Notes: a model not told the origin generated them from the sequence alone. Positions 11,073-22,795 are shown, counted from the first letter of the stretch. The stretch: 64,000 bases of DNA from Gigaspora margarita (GCA_009809945.1 WTPW01000358.1:323182-387181), one strand, 5' to 3'. Made by a program: numbers and translations.

Positions 11073-11470
11073 GGATCATAAATTAAGTATTATAATACTG
11101 AATATAATTATAATAATCATGGAGAAAAATACATTTCAATTATTTTTTCACTTTTTTCATTTCATTTATTAAAACTTAAATTTATTGATTTAATACTAAG
11201 GAATAAATATATTTCTTATTTGGATTTTAATGCAACATGAAAAAAATAATGGACAACGAGAGAATCAATTATTGTGGATTTCATGAATAAATTTGAAAAT
11301 ATTGGGAAGGGAGAATTTATAATTGTTTTACTTCCTAAATGCCAAATTGAATATGATAACTATTCTTGTAAGTAGTATATTTCTGAATTTAAAAAAAGTT
11401 CATGATCAAGATTTTTTGATGAGATAAATTTATTGAGTTTGTTAATGCTAAAATATAAATTTTATAATAT
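11073..11470. other. AT-rich unassigned sequence
   Basis: No gene, RNA or bounded repeat recognised. Confidence 0.35.
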
Positions 11471-11893
11471 TTTGAAATCTAGCAATTATAATTTAATAAT
11501 TTTAGTACTAATTGAACTCACTTGATAAGTCAATTTAGATAGTACTAATATTGTTAAATATTGATTGCTAGATTTTAAGAAATTAATATTTAATTAATTT
11601 TATTAAAATTTAATGATCTCAATATCTAATAATTAGAATTCAATGATTTTGGTACTATTTAATTCATCTTGATAAGATATTCAAATAAAATGTTAAATTC
11701 TGATTATTAAATCTCAAAATATTCACAAAAAATTATTTGTAGTACAAATTGTATAGAAGTCAATATAAATAATTCAAGTTCTATATACAACTACACTACA
11801 AATTATTGTTAAAAATATTTTGAGATCAACTAATTAGAATTTGATAATGTTTAGTAATGTTTTAAATTTTTTATTGAAACAAATCAATAGTAT
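11470..11893. repeat. Diverged ~145-bp repeat, split by insertions
   Basis: Two imperfect units (about 11,471 and 11,607) share CTAG/CTAATAATTAGAATT, TTTTGGTACTAATT and CTTGATAAG. The same sequence resumes at 14,208-14,288 and again at 20,221-20,330. This repeat tract therefore appears to have been contiguous before the 2.3-kb DNA element and LINE-1 entered it. Confidence 0.55.
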
Positions 11894-14207
11894 CTAGGGG
11901 TTAGTAAAATTACAGGGGCCAACTTATTATAAACATATAGCTAATAAAAATGTAGCATAATTATTTGTGTAACAATTATATAAATATATAATAAAAATAT
12001 TCATGATACTATACCAAAGAACCTTTAGTTGTATTAATTGACCACTGATTCAAGACAGGCTGTTGTCATCATCTATTTTTGCCACCTGGTAGGTTTGTAT
12101 AGGAATTGAGCACATACTGGTGTTCACAGAAACTAAATATCACTCTTAAATAATAAAAGTTGTCAAATTCTGAATTTATTAACCTACATGCGTTTATTTT
12201 AAACATTTAGTACCATAAATTGCCATATAAAAGACCTGGTCTTTTGCAGTCTTATATTCACCAATATTAAAACTTATATCAGACCCAGGTCTAGTACATG
12301 GTAGAGAGGTTGTACCATTAGAAAGAAATTTTAAAAGTATGTAGATTTTTTCTTTTATTGTAGGCGGCCTATATGTAGATATTTAGTAGATTTTGAGACT
12401 ATAGATATCTAAAAGTTTATCCCATATATATGTATAAGATATCATGGTTTCACAAAATGATTCTGAAATTAAATGAGAGTATTATTTAACTTTTAAATTC
12501 AACTTTTTCTTATCAACCTTTTCTTCATAATCTTTACTAATAAAAAATCTACCTATCATATAGGCTAATAAAATAGTGTTACTTATAAAACTTGTAAATT
12601 TAGTGAGACAAATTAAACAAAATATAATATAAATGTTTTAACTATATAACTAACCATTATTAAATAAATTAAAGATCAACTTAATATTAGAGCAATTGCT
12701 AAAAATATTTTTTATCGATTTTATTATTACTAACAATTTAAATATTGATTTTTTTAAATTTTTATTTTACTTTTATTTTATTGCTTTTTTTATTCATGAT
12801 ACATTGATATTTTCTTTATTAACATTTTAATTCATTGACGTTATTTTAGACAAACTTATACTTTTAAATTTAAATTATCAAATTTTTATACTAAAAACAA
12901 TAAAAATATTAAACATTTAACTTATGGGGCACAAGCAATAAAAAAAGTCCATTTTTACATATATTTTATTTTGAGATAATTGAGTTTAATCATTTGTTTT
13001 GATTTTTGGACTGATCTGGAATTAATCAAATTTCATGATTTTTTGATTAGTTAAATATAACATGTGTCTATTGGGTAATATTGTAATGTGTTGGCTCTAT
13101 GCAGCCTTGTGTAATTTTTCTTTAACATTATCTTATTTTTTATTATGCAAATTGACTTTCATTTTTAATTGAAAAATGTCAACCACATCAAAATTTATAT
13201 AAATCTAATAAAAACTCAATTTTAAAAATTTTGTAAAAATGGGCTGTTTCTATTGACAACACCCTATATATTGAGTTTAATTACTATCTTTATGCATATT
13301 GTTTTCTTTATTCACAACTTTTTAAAATTTCGAGTAACTATAAAATTTTTTATGCTTTTACAAGATAATTTATAACTATTGCCCAATCATTATAAAACCC
13401 ACTACCATATCACGCATTTATCTCTAATATTAAACAGCTTATTAATTATTGATTAATATACCTTAGGCTTTATTTTTATCAAACACAATGCTTTATGAGA
13501 ATTGTTTATTAAAGCACTTCCAATTCAAGATTCTCTTGACACATAAGCATGTTTTGTTTAGTGCCTGTCATGTAAGTTTAGCCTAATGCTTTAGTGATAC
13601 CTATAAAAAGATATTCAATAGCTTGAGTCTTTTCGTTACAACCTTATAAATATCAACTTACCTCAAAAGACCTTTTTTACTGACAGAATATGTACTAATG
13701 TCAATGAGAAGTTTGTTATCTAGCAAGCTAACAATTTCATGTTTAGCCCTTTTACTATTTATATTAATGGAAGATAAATTAGAATCTAACATCTCTATAT
13801 CTTCTGCTTTTTGTTATTTAAATCTGAATCTAATATCATCTGTGGTTTACCCTCCTGCTCTTTTGTGATCTTTGTGCACTTCATAGTAAGTAAGCTACCA
13901 TTTTTAATCACTTCATTTCTTTCATCTTACAATAATTGAGTGTAAATATATAATTTAGTTTTTTTAACAATAAAAGAACAGCTATAAAATTTCTTTATTA
14001 TTAATTACTTACCTTTGTCTTTTTGAGTTTCAAAAAAAAAGATATCTTAGTAAATGCATTATTTTTAAAAAATTAATAATCAAGACTTTGACTAGTTGAA
14101 CATAATACATATGAATTTTATATGATTTTTATATAAAATGACAATTTTTGTATTGCAATTAAACTTGTATACATTTAAGTTGCCTCTGTAATTTTACTAA
14201 CCCCTAG
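11894..14207. mobile_element. 2.3-kb terminal-inverted-repeat element
   Basis: The left end CTAGGGGTTAGTAAAATTAC and the complement of the right end agree over about 28 bp with a few changes. Exact 7-bp repeats ATAGTAT flank it (11,887-11,893 and 14,208-14,214). A hAT-like start (TAGGGG) is possible, but the duplication is 7 rather than 8 bp. The interior is AT-rich, has no transposase-like frame and contains a smaller nested element (12,926-13,265). I infer a non-autonomous DNA transposon of unassigned superfamily. Confidence 0.8.
12926..13265. mobile_element. Nested 340-bp inverted-repeat element, copy 1
   Basis: Imperfect inverted ends (GGGGCACAAGCAATA... against AGGGTGTTGTCAATA..., converging on CCATTTTTAC) bound a body that reappears at 48,117-48,432 in the same orientation. 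Shared blocks include TTGTTTTGATTTT, GACTGATCTG, TTTTTTATTATGCAAATTG and ACTTTCATTT. No convincing target duplication. It lies wholly inside the 2.3-kb element, so it either inserted later or was captured by it. Confidence 0.7.
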
Positions 14208-14479
14208 ATAGTATCAAATTTGTCAAATTTTGATTGCTAGACACTAAATAAATAATTAAGTTTTATAAAAATTAATTAAAATATTAAATTTTTTTTTTGT
14301 TAAGGTGAGGTTTTGCCTTTATTTTTTTAATAAAATGTGTGAGATTCCTCATGGGGTTTCTCAAATTACAAATTATTATACAAGAGTTAAGACTCAGACT
14401 ATAGATAAACTAATTCTATCTAAATTATCTGCAACCTAAACCTACTAGAGTGGTTAAAACTCACCTAGATTTGGATATG

Positions 14480-15115
14480 GAGAATTGAGTTAGTAGAGAT
14501 GCTATATTTGATCCAATTATATAACCAAATGTCTATTTTTCTAAGTGCTAGCCCAACAGGTGGGCAGGTATTAGTATCATTTTCATGTAATTGGTCTGGT
14601 AGGCCACATATACAATTATAAGTATATAGAGCTCTGTTGTGAGAGGATATGCATGGAGATTTAGTAGATACAGATTGAGAAGGTTGTTGTAATAAATCTT
14701 GTGAGATTTTCTAATGTGCAAGTTTTGTACAGTATGGTTTCCATAACTGTTTATAAGTTTTTTGTAAAATAAGCAAGAGGAGTTTAATAATAATATTAGA
14801 TGCATTTTTGTAAAAGGTATATTGAGATATAATATTAATAAGTGATATAGGAATAAAGCCTTGAATTGTAGTATAAAAGGTTGTAGTATTAAAAGATGTA
14901 GATTGTGTAGGAGAAAAGTAGTGGTGTGTTATAAGGTTGTTACGTAGTTGCTGTATTTCTGTAGATGATATATCTAATAAGTCAAATATGTCTGAAAAGG
15001 AAAAGTTTTGGATTGTATTTTGGATAATGTTTAATCTATTATTTGAGTCTGGGCAAAGTAACCAGTGAAGTTAGTGATCAGTTTGATTGCATGTAATACA
15101 AGTTGGGTGTATATG
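14480..15115 (-). pseudogene. LINE-1 C-terminal Cys/His finger and tail
   Basis: Beginning near 15,110 the minus strand reads CITCNQTDH, a stop, then LHWLLCP, the C-x2-C...H...C pattern found after RNase H in this LINE type. Near 14,620-14,510 it reads CICGLPDQLHEN and DTNTCPPVGLALRKIDIW, a second Cys-rich end. Frameshifts separate the two blocks. The role is probably nucleic-acid binding, by analogy to zf-RVT domains. The untranslated tail follows to 14,299. Confidence 0.75.
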
Positions 15116-15699
15116 GTAAGAAGGGTTTGTTGAAAGAAAATAAGAAAGTATAAGAAGTATATAGGCTAGGTGCTACAGAAAAGGGGGGAAATTGACAAAA
15201 CAAAGAATCTTCAGAAAATCAATTTTTATATTATAAATTTTATAATAAATCATAAGAAAATACAAACTTTAAAAAGCTATACTACAAAATTTTATTAATA
15301 CAACTGGCTTTGTGTTTTATGTGAAAAGTGGTCATGATCTTATTCTAAATTGATTTGTGTAAAAAAAAAAAATTTTGAATATTTGTTAATTTCTTTCTTT
15401 TCTGTAGCACTCAGCCCATATGTAGCATATATTTAATTCAAAATGATTTTTGAGAACAAAGTTGAAAGTTGGTATAATTATAAGTATGCTTGTAGTTATG
15501 ATTAAGATATAACCAAGTTGAATTCCAATCAATTTGTTGAGAAAGAGGAATAATTTGTTGAATTCTGTGCTGGAAGGACCACATGGCAATAGTATGTGCA
15601 TTACAAAATTTTTTATAGTATGATGTGTTGGTTGTTCAATATTATGTTTTTTGTAGATAAAAGTGAAAGAGAGGTTGTAAATGTTATAAGGCTGAAATT

Positions 15700-16350
15700 C
15701 TAGAATAGGTGAGGAAGAATGGTTTTTTGCAAGTTATCAGCTTTATTGTTGTATTTATTATTGCTATGTGCTTGTACTTTGTATAGTGTAATATTAAATG
15801 AATATGATTTAATAAGATTGAGAAGAGTATGCCAAATAGACCAGTAATTGTAAGAATATAGGTTGTTGTAATTTTGTGTATTTGAAATAAGTGTGTTGTA
15901 CTTTGAAATAATGGATTGGGAATCAGTATATATATCTATATTGCTGTTTCGAGGGCAAGTACAAATTGCAGATAGTATAGCAATTAGTTCAGCTTTGTAT
16001 AAAGATGGCCAGTTTTGAATTTGTGCAGAGAAAGAGTAAGAAATATTGTTATTGAAAACTTGAATCCATGCAATTCCCATGAAGCATCTTGGATTGCAAT
16101 GCTAATAACTGAACTATCAGTATAGAAGCAAAAATTTGAAAGTAGAAAGTTAGATTGTGCTATAGATTGGAGTTTTTGTAGTGGCTAAAGAAGTTAGAAA
16201 AATATCTAGAATAGGGTTATTGTATATTATAATTTGGGGTAGGGGAGGAGTATTAATAAAATGGCAGAATGCAATAGAATATAACAGATCAAGATGATTA
16301 GCATTAAGTTGGAATTTGTTTGTAAGTTGAGTATAGGTTTTTCTACCCAA
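15700..16350 (-). pseudogene. LINE-1 RNase H domain relic
   Basis: RNase HI-type domain that removes RNA from the hybrid. Within the frame at 16,080-15,700: GIAWIQV (the first Asp-bearing strand is just upstream), YKAELIAILSAI with the catalytic Glu, IDIYTDSQSII with the catalytic Asp, and YKVQAHSNNKYNNKADNL with the His and final Asp. Four of four landmark blocks are visible. A preceding frame (16,350-16,150) carries the connection region. The spacing matches the other LINE RNase H at about 51.7-52.1 kb. Confidence 0.88.
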
Positions 16351-17415
16351 GAATTTAGTAGATAGAGTAGCCGATATATCTAAAGTACAGGTATTCTGGA
16401 TCCTATTGGAATTAAGAGAGCATCCAGAGCAGGGAGTGCAATATATATCAGGAGTAGGATAAAGAAATGTAATACTATAATCACTTTGTATATTCCAATA
16501 TGTTATAGAAATAGTATTAGTAGTATTGTTGAATCGTCAAGCTTTTCCAATTATAATTTCTTGATCAAAATAGGAAATAAGCCAAGGTTTGGATTTAGGA
16601 TTAAAGTGACCAGTTTGAAATGAAAGTGAATTAATATTAGAGAGTTGTAAAGAAGAGCAGATATGATGAGTAGTAGTATTGAAAAGAATTTTGTTTTCAA
16701 GTGTTAAAAACCAATTGGGTATTTTGCCTGGAATAAGATTAAGAATTCTAGAAGAAATGTGTAACCAGGATAAGAGGGTTGTATTATCATAAGAAGTAAG
16801 TTGCTCTAAAAATAAAATATGCTTTGATCACAATTGGAGTTTAAATGTTGTATATTGGAGATGATAGTGTAAAAGGGATTCAAGTGAAGTATAGGGTAGA
16901 TTAATAGTAAATGGATGTAAAATTTCAGTGGTGTTGTAATTGTATATTCCAAATATTTTTAATTCTATATATATTGTAGTTAAGCATAGTGCTATTAGGT
17001 GTATTTTTGGCTAGCCTTGCTTTGTGTTTAGCAATAGTAAGATATTTAAAAAGGATTTTGTTGCATGTTGAATAAGAAAGAATTGTGTTGTGAATGCGGT
17101 ACTCAAGAATAGGTATAATAACATTGTTAATAATATAGCATGCTTGCTTATCAGTAATTTGTTGAGTATCATATGTATTGATAAGCTCATAAGCTTCTTG
17201 AATAATTAGTTTAGACTGTATTGTAGATTTTGGTGAAGTAGAAAACCAGCACCCAAGAAATTTAAAAGGTGTTGTAGGAGGTTGGTATCAAATACTATAG
17301 CTTAAAAAGAAAATAGAAGGTGTATGTGCAGAGTTGGATACAAGAATAGATTTTTGTGAATTGACTATAATATTAGCCATTTGGTAAAATGAAGATGCTA
17401 TAGAAAGGATATTTT

Positions 17416-18350
17416 CTAGTTGTTGTTAAGATTCTGCAATTCATAGAGTATTGTCCATGTATGCAAGAACAGATGTTGATACTTATAGAAAATCATAAAT
17501 ATGTGAAGATATACTAGAAAGCCAAGATACAGAAGATTGGTAACCAGTATAAGAGCTAGAAATTTTGGTATTGAGAAGTTTATAGTAGATTCGCCAGAAA
17601 AGAGGTGTAATAGTTTCACTCTGATCTATTCCATCATGAACTTCATAAGGAGATATAAGCCCAAGATTAGTAATTACTCTATTGGTTTTTTGTATAAGAA
17701 GATTGGTAAGAATTGTTGTAAGGTGTGGTGGCATATTGAGTCTAGAATAAAAAGATTTATGTTGACTGAGTCATATACTTTGCTCATATCCTGAGGCAAA
17801 AGCCAGATCTCCTTTTTATTGCAATTTGCATCTTCAATAAAATTGTTAAGAATATAAATTGGGATATTGGTACTGTTGCCAGGAAGTGCAACATAGTTGT
17901 GTGGATTAAGGACATTGTAAAAGAAAAAAACAGAGTTCAAACAATTGGTGAGAATTTTAGTATATAGTTTTTTAATGTGTTCAATAAGACTGATTGGTTG
18001 GGTATTGTATAAATGTCCATCAAAGGTTGTTTATTTGGAAATAAGAAAAATGTGACCATCTTTCCATTGTTTGGAAATTGAGCCAGATATTAAACACCAG
18101 TTCAATAGTGCTATAATAGCAGTAATAGTTTGTAGATCTGTTGCTTTAGCATTTCATAACTAATGCCAGAAGGACCACAAGCTTTGTTGTTTGGAAAGTT
18201 GTTGATAGTATTGATAGTTTCATCTAGAGTAATTGGTTCTAGGATAGGATTATACCATTCAGATATAATATTAGGTTTGGGTAAGTATTCAGATTGCCAA
18301 TAGTAGAGTAGATATGTTGAATATAGGTATAGTTTGTAGTCCACTGACAA
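17416..18350 (-). pseudogene. LINE-1 reverse transcriptase relic
   Basis: RT fingers and palm: NKACGPSGISYEMLK near 18,190-18,145; YVALPGNSTNIPI near 17,890; motif A LLPQDMSKVYDSVN near 17,800-17,765; motif B GIDQSETITPLFWRIYY near 17,630-17,580; motif C LAYMDNTL near 17,465-17,440. Motif C normally reads YMDDT or FADD. Here the second catalytic Asp is Asn, and motif B has Ser for the usual Gly after Gln. The palm lies in at least three frames. A linker with TEIKDYIRSHF precedes it (18,239-18,763). It is inactive both by frameshift and by active-site loss. Confidence 0.88.
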
Positions 18351-19056
18351 AAATGTGATCGGATATAATCTTTAATTTCTGTAGGATCTGTGAGAATATC
18401 TGTTTGGGTTTTTATATTATCAAAGTGAACAGGATTAGTATGACTATTAAGAATGCTATTGATCATTTTAGTTGGATGAGTAAGTAATCTTTTACATCTA
18501 GAATTAATAGCTGTTTTAATATGATGTCTAAAGTAATGGAAATTTTCTAGATTTCTAGCATTGTATAAAGTTTTTGAGTATACTTTGGTTTGGAGTAGCC
18601 AATTAGATAAATCTAATTGGCAGGAAGGTGGAAAAGGGATAGAGAATTGGTGTTTGGAATTAATATTTTGAATATGNGCAAGGNTTGTAGTAGNTATAGN
18701 TTGGTTGTGTNATAATGAATATTTAGTTTGTTGCATAATATTTCCAATAATTTTAAGGTCCATATGTAATTCTGTAGCTTTAGAAGTGAAAGTATAATGA
18801 AAATTCTGAACTGTGAACTTTTTGTTAGGGATAGTTTTGAGAGCAGCATTAATAATGCTAGTTTGGATCTTATGCCATGTGCATTCTATAGATTTAGTAG
18901 AGCTAGAAAAAAGAGGAGTATTGTTGTGAATGATGTTGTATTAGCATTGAGAAGAAAATTCTTATCATTTTGCTTGATTCATAAGTTTGTATTAAAAAAT
19001 TCTTCTTTTGCAACGTGTTTTGTGCTAAAGTTTTGAAGATAATGCAAATGGAAATA

Positions 19057-19742
19057 TCATTTAGAAATAAGAATAAGATGGTTACTATGAGTAGTAGATA
19101 GTGATAGTTGAAGTGAAAAGTCTATGAGATATGGTATTATTGTATCATGTGCCCATATATAATCAATGCAGCTGCTTAAATCGCCATGCTGCCAGGTGTG
19201 TTGAGTATTGTTAGTATGATCAGCCAGATTATACATGCTATTGTGATGTAAATAAAAAAGAAGTTTAGTTTTTGCAATAAAGTTATTGTTTAAAGAAGGG
19301 GATGTATTAAAATCACCTAAGATAATAGATATAAATTTAAAGAGAGTGCATCTTGTATCCATGATATAATAGTTTCTTGAGATTGGTTTCGTATTTGTTA
19401 GTTGGTTGAAGAAAGATATACAGAAATAATTTGGAATTTAAAGTCATGTTTAAAAAATAGATCAATTGCAACTGCTCCTCCAGAGTGTGTAATTACATTG
19501 TGAATATGAGATTTTATAGAGTTATTAATCATAATAACAGTGCCTTCAGCAGAATTGCTTAGACAAGACCAAAAATATGTAAAATGCTTGTTGTTAAAGA
19601 ACTTTTTGGGTTTAGATTCAGCAAGTTTGGTTTCAGTTATGCTACAGATTTGAATATTGTTTGAAAGGCAAAATTCTTCCCAAAGTTGTCTTTTGAGAGA
19701 AGCATTATAGCCTTGAACATTGTGTGTAGCAATATTAAGATT
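19057..19742 (-). pseudogene. LINE-1 endonuclease (APE) domain relic
   Basis: Exonuclease-endonuclease-phosphatase fold, which nicks the target DNA to prime reverse transcription. Seen in order: NIATHNVQGYN near 19,735, SITETKLAES near 19,640, GGAVAIDLFF near 19,470, then in the next frame IILGDFNTS near 19,320, CIDYIWAHD near 19,160 and STTHSNHLIL near 19,085. The catalytic Asn of HNVQ, Glu of ITETKL, Asp/Asn of GDFN, Asp of IDYIW and the terminal His are recognisable. At least one frameshift (19,363-19,400) breaks it. It is the 5' enzymatic domain of LINE-1. Confidence 0.88.
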
Positions 19743-20220
19743 AAGAGTTGATTGTAAGATATGGAATTGTCTAATTGGGAAGTTGTTGCAAAAGAAAAAG
19801 GTTATTTTCTTGGTGGTTGTTATGTGAAGATTTAATAGGTGAGTTGTAATAGATAGGAAATTGGTTGGGTAGTAGTAGGATATAATTTGAAAGAAGTTTG
19901 TTTTCAGTACTAAGATATACATGGGTTTCTAATGTAGTTATATTTTTAGATATTTTATAGGGATAAAAAAAGAATTGTTGAATCAAATGTTTAGTAAAGA
20001 ATTTAAAAGTTTGAAGTTTTGAGAGTAGGGGAAGATTGTGTTGTTGTAAGAATAGATTGTAACAAGTTTTCTCAGAGTAGTATGATGTAATATTATCTGA
20101 GGAGCTGTTTGTGTCTTTACAAGGTCACTCACCGTTTTAGGCTCAGCTCTCACAGCTGCACAGGTCTCCATATCTGCCCTGTACATTGGATCTGACCATC
20201 ATTATCATGTACCTCCGCGT

Positions 20221-20546
20221 AAATGTTAATATTTTGAAATCTAGTAATCAGATTTAGTAATATTAGTGCTATTAATTCTCTTAATTTGAATAGTATTAAA
20301 ATTGCTAAACTTTGTCTGCTAATTATTAATATATGATTAAATTTATAAAAAAATAAATTTGTACAAATTTGTACCAAAATTATTCTTTTGATATTTAAAT
20401 TTTTTTAATAATATTAAAAAATTTATAGAAAATTTATTTATAAAATAAATTATATTTTACATGATTAATAAATTTTTGTTTTAATTAAAAAAAGTTAAAA
20501 AAAAAAATTTTTTTATACTTTATACTATTCTCTAAGTTGTCCACAA
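20221..20546. other. AT-rich flank of LINE-1
   Basis: The first ~110 bp belong to the repeat also seen at 11,470-11,893 (TTTTGAAATCTAGTAAT...TTTAGTAAT). The rest is A/T-rich and unassigned. Confidence 0.45.
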
Positions 20547-20697
20547 GGGCCGTGTCATTAATCACCTGATTATTTTTTATCAGAGGTCTACCCCTTTTCT
20601 TCTTCTTTAATATATATATAGTCAGGTTCTTATATATAATTTCAACTTTTTTTACCCCCACCCTCCCTAAAAAATCACCTGATTTTTGTCACTCCCC
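20547..20697 (-). mobile_element. Harbinger-like MITE, copy A (TSD CAA)
   Basis: Inverted-repeat ends GGGCCGTGTCATTAATCACC and GGGGAGTGACAAAAATCAGG (complement of right end) share GTG.CA..AATCA. CAA trinucleotides flank it on both sides (20,544-20,546 and 20,698-20,700). 151 bp, non-coding, with an internal pyrimidine-rich tract. It has the same sequence as copies B and C in opposite orientation. A 3-bp duplication with a GGG..TGT-type end fits PIF/Harbinger. Confidence 0.85.
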
Positions 20698-20734
20698 CAA
20701 CTATTTTAACCTTTAATTACAAGATCTTAGTATG

Positions 20735-20880
20735 ATACCTAATAAACTAACCAATTAATCAACTAATAGATTAACTGACCAATTGATTAATCGGTTAATC
20801 AATTAGTCAATAAGTTGTCTACCAAAATTATTAATTGATTAGCTGTCTAATCAATTAACTAATCAATCAATCAATTTTTC
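20735..20880. repeat. Low-complexity TTAATCAATTA tract
   Basis: Dense overlapping copies of TTGATTAAT/ATTAATCAA words in both orientations, capable of many small hairpins. Non-coding. Confidence 0.7.
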
Positions 20881-21600
20881 AATTTGTAATGAAAAAAGAT
20901 TCTAGCAATTATGAAAGTAAATATAAATGTTGCACAATTGTCAAAAATATTAAATAAAATAATTTATCTAGTAAAATGCTATCGACACATATATTCTAAC
21001 AGGCAAATACATGTATTTATAGGCCATCTTAACTTAACAAAAAAAAAGATTAAAGAATGTCAAGCCAAATTTTAAACAAATTGAAAATTGTTAATTATAT
21101 AAAAAAAAGCTTGAAAATAAAACAAAAAAAAATTAGAATAAATAGACGAAAAGAAACAAAAATACATTTTATTAGAAATGACCTAATTTATGTTGTTTTT
21201 TCAGTATATGAATAAATTTCATATTTTGTTAAAATAGACAATAAATATTAAATCGCATGAATTTAATTGCTTCATAAATAATAAAAATAATAATAAATAA
21301 AAAAATAAATAAATCATAAAAAATTGAGATAACAACATATGACATCAAGATTGGTCTTTCAAAGCTTTATTAAATTACCAGGACATTTTATTATACTATT
21401 TAGTAAAATATCAATTGCTTTAATATGTTCTGGACTATGTTATAAAAAATAACAAGCTTTGCATTAATAAGATTTTTTTCATTATATATTCATAAATTGT
21501 ATAAATTGTGAATACCAACTACTAGATATACAAGCTAACTATCATAACTATAGTTATTAGGCAAACTGTTTTGTGCAAATGGCAAAAGACAAAACCTAAA
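20881..21600. other. AT-rich unassigned sequence
   Basis: No gene or bounded element recognised. Confidence 0.35.
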
Positions 21601-21730
21601 CCTGGTGAAAGACAAAAGTGGCAAAACTCTGATGAAAAGTGAATTTCTGACAAAAGGTGACACCCTTGGCAAAGTAAAACCCCTGACAAAAAGTGAAGCC
21701 CCTAGTGAAAGGCAATGGTCAAAGCTCTCA
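21601..21730 (+). repeat. ~19-bp minisatellite with open frame
   Basis: About six units around CTGACAAAAAGTGAAGCCCC lie head to tail. In one plus-strand frame this reads as a Lys/Ser/Thr/Leu/Gly-rich peptide repeat (GKTLMKSEFLTKGDTLGKVK). A frame stays open from 21,605 to 21,832 but has no domain beyond the repeat and runs into the hairpin element. It is more likely a repeat artefact than a gene, though similar peptide repeats do occur in AM-fungal predictions as I recall them. Confidence 0.6.
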
Positions 21731-21734
21731 GCAA

Positions 21735-21981
21735 AGTTTATTGTGGGTTGCAAATTGATGACTTTTGATAAATTTATAGATTACTGCAATCACCAGATTG
21801 TTGTCCAATTGCACAATTGTAAAAGTTTGTAAAGTGCTTATTTTTATAAAATTTGTCTGCTATATCCAAAAAATCATTGTACAATTGTGCAATCAGGCAA
21901 TTGTTCAAGTGATTGTATTTAATTGTATTGGTGTGCAGATTTGATCAAAAGGCACATCAATTTGCAACCTGCAATAAATTC
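21735..21981. mobile_element. ~247-bp hairpin element
   Basis: TTTATTGNGGGTTGCAAATTGATG at the left (21,737 on) is inverted at the right (CATCAATTTGCAACCTGCAATAAA, to 21,981). Inside it TTGCACAATTGT is also inverted (21,810s and 21,880s). Non-coding foldback; no target duplication recognised. Confidence 0.7.
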
Positions 21982-21989
21982 TCTAATGC

Positions 21990-22680
21990 TTTGGACCATG
22001 TTGGTGAATGAAAATATTTGTGTGTGTCTATCATGCACAGTATGTGGCTCATTAAAAAATGTATCTGAGCCATGTTGAAGAATGAAATATTTGAATATGG
22101 CTTTAAGCACAGCATGTTGCAAAGAAGTTATGTAAATAAAATATAGTGCGGGACACTATAAACAACACCTTTTTATATATATTTTACAAAACTTAAAAAT
22201 AAAAAAATTTTTAACAAAATTTTTTAACCAATTTGTAGCTTTAAGTCTAAGCTTCAATTTGGTTAAAAAAGATTTTTTATTTTATTTTAATTTTAAGAAG
22301 CTATATCAATTTAATGTTTACTAAAAAACTGAAAATTTGGTGTTTAATATATAAGAAAAAGAAACTCATATGTGATTTTTGACCAATCACAATTGATTAC
22401 ATTATTTTAGCCAATCAGAATCGAGTATTTATTTTAAAATTTGGTGCAGAAAGTGTTGGTAAATGCTGTCCTGCACTGTATGCTATTAAAAACAGTATAT
22501 GACTTACATAAAAAAATATGCATATGTATCTAAACCATGTTAGTGAATAAAAATATTTGTATATAGTTATTAAGCATATAATGGCTTTTATAAAGAAACA
22601 ATATAAGCCAAAATTTGTAAATAAATTTATTTGCACATGGCTATTAAGCACTACATATAGCTCTTATATAAAAACACTTT
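21990..22680. repeat. ~75-bp tandem units, split by a MITE
   Basis: Units of the form CCATGTTGGTGAATGAAAAT, ATTTG, TATGGCTATTAAGCAC occur near 21,990 and 22,070 and resume near 22,535 and 22,620 after the insertion at 22,144-22,478. The copies are diverged. Open minus-strand frames over them have no domain. Confidence 0.6.
22144..22478. mobile_element. TA-flanked MITE, family T1 copy 1
   Basis: Ends TAGTGCGGGACA and CAGTGCAGGACA (complement of right) are flanked by TA on both sides, as expected for Tc1/mariner-type insertion. 335 bp. The interior shares ordered blocks with the element at 62,641-62,987 (TAGTCTAAGCTNCAATTT, ATTTGGTNTTTAATAT, ACCAATCANAATT, TTAGCCAAT). Non-coding. Confidence 0.72.
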
Positions 22681-22795
22681 AAAATTTTTTATTAAATTAT
22701 TTAAACAAAATTTATTATAAGTTGTTAAGATTTTTTTACTATTTTATTGTTAAAACTTTATTATTATATATAGTAAGTAGATTATTAATAATATT

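Larger units (their letters stand above)
14289..20220 (-). mobile_element. LINE-1: nearly full-length, dead non-LTR retrotransposon
   Basis: Read on the minus strand, the order is a short GC-richer 5' leader with a possible small ORF (20,220-19,983), apurinic endonuclease (APE) domain, linker, reverse transcriptase, RNase H, CCHC-like finger and a 3' region. An AATAAA sits just before the end, which is followed by a run of ten A. Total about 5.9 kb. Each domain is spread over several frames with stops, and a cluster of Ns lies at 18,677-18,711. A 9-bp AAATRTTAA at 14,279-14,287 and 20,221-20,229 (one mismatch) may be the target duplication. CpG is almost absent. Motifs such as the C-terminal CGLPDQLHENDTNTCPPVG are ones I associate with Rhizophagus-type LINEs. 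Confidence 0.9.

Noticed and set aside
18677..18711. Biological meaning for clustered N bases (also 51,638-51,650 and 55,664-55,731)
   Set aside because: Isolated ambiguous bases in repeats; best explained by consensus uncertainty in the assembly.
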